Source: Ovis canadensis (Eukaryota; Chordata; Mammalia; Artiodactyla; Bovidae). Taken from it: DNA of 64,000 bases. The position numbers were made by a program, and so were the translations under genes. Shown piece after piece: positions 61,501 through 64,000 of this stretch (its first letter is position 1; each line of letters opens with the position of its first letter). Where the stretch lies: contig NC_091255.1 in assembly GCF_042477335.2 (NCBI RefSeq), positions 36,310,501 through 36,374,500 of the forward strand, in the 5' to 3' direction. The notes under the pieces were generated by a model that saw nothing but the letters and a program-made list of their open reading frames with translations, searched no databases and had not been told where the DNA came from.

Positions 61501-63909
61501 CAGCTTAGCAATATGCTTGGAAATCATTTCATACTGATGAAATCATTTTACTTCATTATATTCATATGTAATTTTCTTTTGCAGTGGCTTACTTTTACAC
61601 TGTATGGCTTATATCATAATTTATTTAACCAGTTCTCTGTCATTCAGTTCATTTCAATCACTCAGTTGTGTCCAACTCTTTGCGACTCCGTGAATTGCAG
61701 CACGCCAGGCCTCCCTGTCTAACACCAACTCCCAGAGTTCACCCAAACTTATGTCCATCGAGTCGGTGATGCCATCCAGCCATCTTATCCTCTGTCGTCC
61801 CCTTCTCCTTCTGTGCACAATCCCTCCCAGCATCAGGGTCTTTTCCAATGAGTCAACTCTTCTCATGAGGTAGCCAAAGTATTGGGAGTTTCAGCTTCAA
61901 CATCAGTCCTTCCAGTGAACACCCAGGACTGATCTCCTTTAGAATGGACTGGTTGGATCTCCTTGCAGTCCAAGGGACTCTCAAGAGTCTTCTCCAACAC
62001 CACAGTTCAAAAGCATCAATTCTTTGGCGCTCAGCTTTCTTCACAGTCCAACTCTCACATCTATACCTGACCACTGGAAAAACCATAGGCTTGACTAGAC
62101 GGACCTTTGTTGGCAAAGTAATGTCTTTTCTTTTTAATATGCTGTCTAGGTTGGTCATAACTTTTCTTCCAAGGAGTAAATGTCTTTTAATTTCATGGCT
62201 GCAGTCACCATCTGCAGTGATTTTGGAGCCCCCAAAAATAAAGTCTGATACTGTTTCCACCTATTCTCCATCTGTTTCCCGTGAAGTGATAGGACCAGAT
62301 GCCGTGATCTTCGTTTTCTGAATGTTGAGCTTTAAGCCAACTTTTTCACTGTCTTCTTTCTCTTTCATCAAGAGGCTCTTTAGTTCTTCACTTTCTGCCA
62401 TAAGGGTGGTGTCATCTGCATATCTGAGGTTATTGATATTTCTCCCAGCAATCTTGATTCCAGCTTGTGCTTCTTCCAGCCCAGCATTTCTCATGATGTA
62501 CTCTGCATAGAAGTTAAATAAGCAGGATGACAACATACAGCCTTGATGTACTCCTTTTCCTATTTGGAACCAGTCTGTTGCTCCATGTCCAGTTCTAACT
62601 GTTGCTTCCTGACCTGCATATTTCTGTCATTAGCATGTAGATTATTTCTTGTCTTTGGTAACACAAATAATGCTATTGTTTAAGTTTGTTCATTGGTTAT
62701 TTTGCACCTGTGAATAATCTGGAGGGTAAATTCCTTGGAGTGTATTTAACTCAATGAATGTTGACAGATACCCCCAATGTTGGCTTCCCTTTATCCTCAC
62801 ACTGCTTTGTACTTGTACTGTCATTCCCTGAGTGCTCTGATTCAGCCCTCCTTCCTCGCAGGCATGGATGTCGTGAAGGTTGGCGGTCCTGTCTACAGGA
62901 TTGGAGTTGGGGGCGGAGCTGCTTCGTCTGTGCAGGTAAGTGGGAATAGCCCAGATGCCAACTCTGTGATCTCTCGGGGCCCCATACATGGGTGAGGTGT
63001 GAGCTCCCAGCCCTCCTGAACTGATCTATGCTGTCTATATCTATCCCCACAGGTGCAGGGAGACAATGCCAGTGACCTGGATTTTGGGGCTGTGCAGCGG
63101 GGAGACCCAGAGATGGAACAGAAGATGAACCGTGTGATCCGGGCTTGTGTGGAGGCCCCTGAGGGAAACCCCATCTGCAGCCTCCATGACCAGGGTGCTG
63201 GTGGCAATGGTGAGAAAGGGGGTTGGGACAAGGGACCGGGCCTACCTGGTCTCTGCTTGGTTCAATTTAGGGAGAGTCTCAGCAGTTGGTTTAGGTTGAG
63301 GATCTGCAATCAACCTGACAGCTCAGGGTCCCATTCTCCACACACTATACATTCTAAACAGGCCCAGGGTTGAGGGTGGCAGCTTGCTGCCATGGGATAG
63401 TTGGTAGAGAGGGTGCAGCAGCGGTTCAAACAGGGATGCACAGAATTAAGGGCTCCTTGGGAGGCTGGGAACAGCCTTTTGTTATCCCGGTGCTGACGGC
63501 GGCCATGCAAGCACCTCTCCCGGGAACACCCCCACCAGGCAATGTCCTGAAGGAGCTGAGTGACCCGGCTGGAGCCATCATTTACACCAGCCGCTTCCAG
63601 GTGGGTCGTCCTCTGTGAAATCTGCCCGCCTCCCTGCCCCTGCCAGTCCCAGCAGCCCCACCCATCTGCCCCTCACTCTCAGCAAGATCATAAGATTTGA
63701 TAGCACCCACTGACCCTTCCTTTTCGTCCTCCCTCATGGATGTGCAGCTGGGGGACCCAACCCTGAATGCCCTGGAAATCTGGGGGGCCGAGTACCAGGA
63801 GTCGAACGCACTTCTGCTGAGGCCCTCTGACCGTGACTTCCTGAGTTGTGTCAGTGCCCGGGAACGCTGCCCAGTCTGTTTTGTGGGCACCATCACTGGA
63901 GACAGGAGA
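55539..63909 (+). CDS. PFAS: PFAS, phosphoribosylformylglycinamidine synthase, N-terminal half (14 coding exons, runs off window)
   Basis: Plus-strand coding exons: 55539-55680, 55765-55900, 56316-56421, 56791-56980, 57063-57168, 57730-57870, 57977-58101, 58274-58402, 58780-58911, 59054-59182, 62862-62935, 63053-63209, 63539-63600, 63748-63909. Phase is kept at all junctions; together they give 597 codons of a human protein of about 1338. PFAS converts FGAR to FGAM using ATP and glutamine, step 4 of cytosolic de novo purine synthesis, within the purinosome. The N-terminus ([14 protein letters not shown]) is the PurS-like/linker part. The synthase domain shows [45 protein letters not shown] and [20 protein letters not shown]. 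The glutaminase domain lies beyond the window. Intron after 55900 has a GC donor. Intron 59183-62861 is 3.7 kb and filled with L1 and BovB. Confidence 0.96.
57255..57478 (-). mobile_element. Bov-tA SINE in PFAS intron
   Basis: Reverse blocks GTCATGTCCAACTCTTGG, AAGAATACTGGAGTGGG and CCCAGGGACTGAACCCACATC, between the exons ending 57168 and starting 57730. Confidence 0.85.
59770..59886 (-). mobile_element. CHR-type tRNA SINE in PFAS intron
   Basis: Reverse blocks TTTTTTTTGGCTGTGCCACAC, GAGGGATTGAACCCAGGGC and CACTGGACTGCCAGGGAATTC. Confidence 0.75.
59890..62760 (-). mobile_element. Old L1 in PFAS intron, interrupted by BovB
   Basis: On the minus strand, L1 3' sequence occupies 59890-61635 and resumes at 62632 to about 62760. 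Plus-strand landmarks are AAACCATTTTATTGAG-like ACCATTTTATTGAGATAATC, GTTTTCCAAAGCAGATGCAC, GGAGTTCTAAGAGTTCTTT and GGGGAGTATTGCCGTCATAAC. It is antisense to PFAS, diverged and non-coding. Confidence 0.75.
61645..62622 (-). mobile_element. BovB LINE, 3' 1 kb, with target-site duplication
   Basis: Reverse-oriented BovB inserted into the L1. TCTGTCATT is present at 61636-61644 and again at 62623-62631, giving a 9-bp target-site duplication. RT-end peptides are recognisable ([25 protein letters not shown]) but split between frames. Confidence 0.93.
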
Positions 63910-64000
63910 GTGAGTTGGCCTGGGGAGTCAGTAGCAGATGCTGTAGGTGGACTTGAGCTGCCAGGGCCCAGGAAAGAGATGAACACAGGGGAGCCGTGGG

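Overview
This is mammalian nuclear DNA from a ruminant, most likely a bovid. The evidence is the mix of BovB (RTE) LINE fragments, Bov-tA and dimeric Bov-A2 SINEs, and CHR-type tRNA SINEs, together with intron-rich genes and Pol III tRNA clusters. From memory, the gene order TMEM107 - tRNA cluster - BORCS6 - AURKB - tRNA cluster - CTC1 - PFAS matches human 17p13.1, which would be chromosome 19 in cattle. I ran no database search.

Layout: the first 190 bp hold coding exon 1 of TMEM107 on the minus strand, with a promoter carrying a perfect RFX X-box and a TCTCGCGAGA element. A repeat-rich spacer (0.4-6.3 kb) leads to tRNA cluster 1 (6.3-7.7 kb, plus strand: Trp-CCA, Ser-GCT, Thr-AGT, Ile-AAT). 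BORCS6 is a single-exon minus-strand gene (9.1-10.1 kb). AURKB is complete on the minus strand (8 coding exons, 344 codons, 13.4-17.2 kb) with a cell-cycle promoter. tRNA cluster 2 (22.9-29.3 kb) holds Trp-CCA, Gly-TCC, Asp-GTC, Pro-CGG, Thr-AGT, Ser-AGA and Ile-AAT, all minus strand except Gly. CTC1 is complete on the minus strand (23 coding exons, 1210 codons, 30.3-48.6 kb). PFAS runs on the plus strand head-to-head with CTC1; a probable noncoding exon 1 lies near 52.7 kb and the first 14 coding exons (597 codons) run from 55.5 kb to the right edge.

The genes are housekeeping functions that do not form one pathway: transition-zone cilium protein, lysosome positioning, mitotic kinase, telomere replication, purine synthesis. 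Each exon chain was checked by reading splice sites and confirming that codon phase closes across every junction.

The most unusual structure is next to BORCS6. A 95-bp near-identical copy of BORCS6 coding sequence lies 0.9 kb away, its left edge fused to a pair of mutually exclusive hairpins that look like a template-switching scar. Other items worth a second look are three B-box-like motifs in a 60-bp stretch far from any tRNA gene, a GC-AG intron in PFAS, a BovB copy in CTC1 with a 385-codon open reverse transcriptase frame, a second X-box-like palindrome upstream of BORCS6, and a BovB insertion with visible target-site duplications inside an L1 in PFAS. I found no convincing undescribed multi-gene system.
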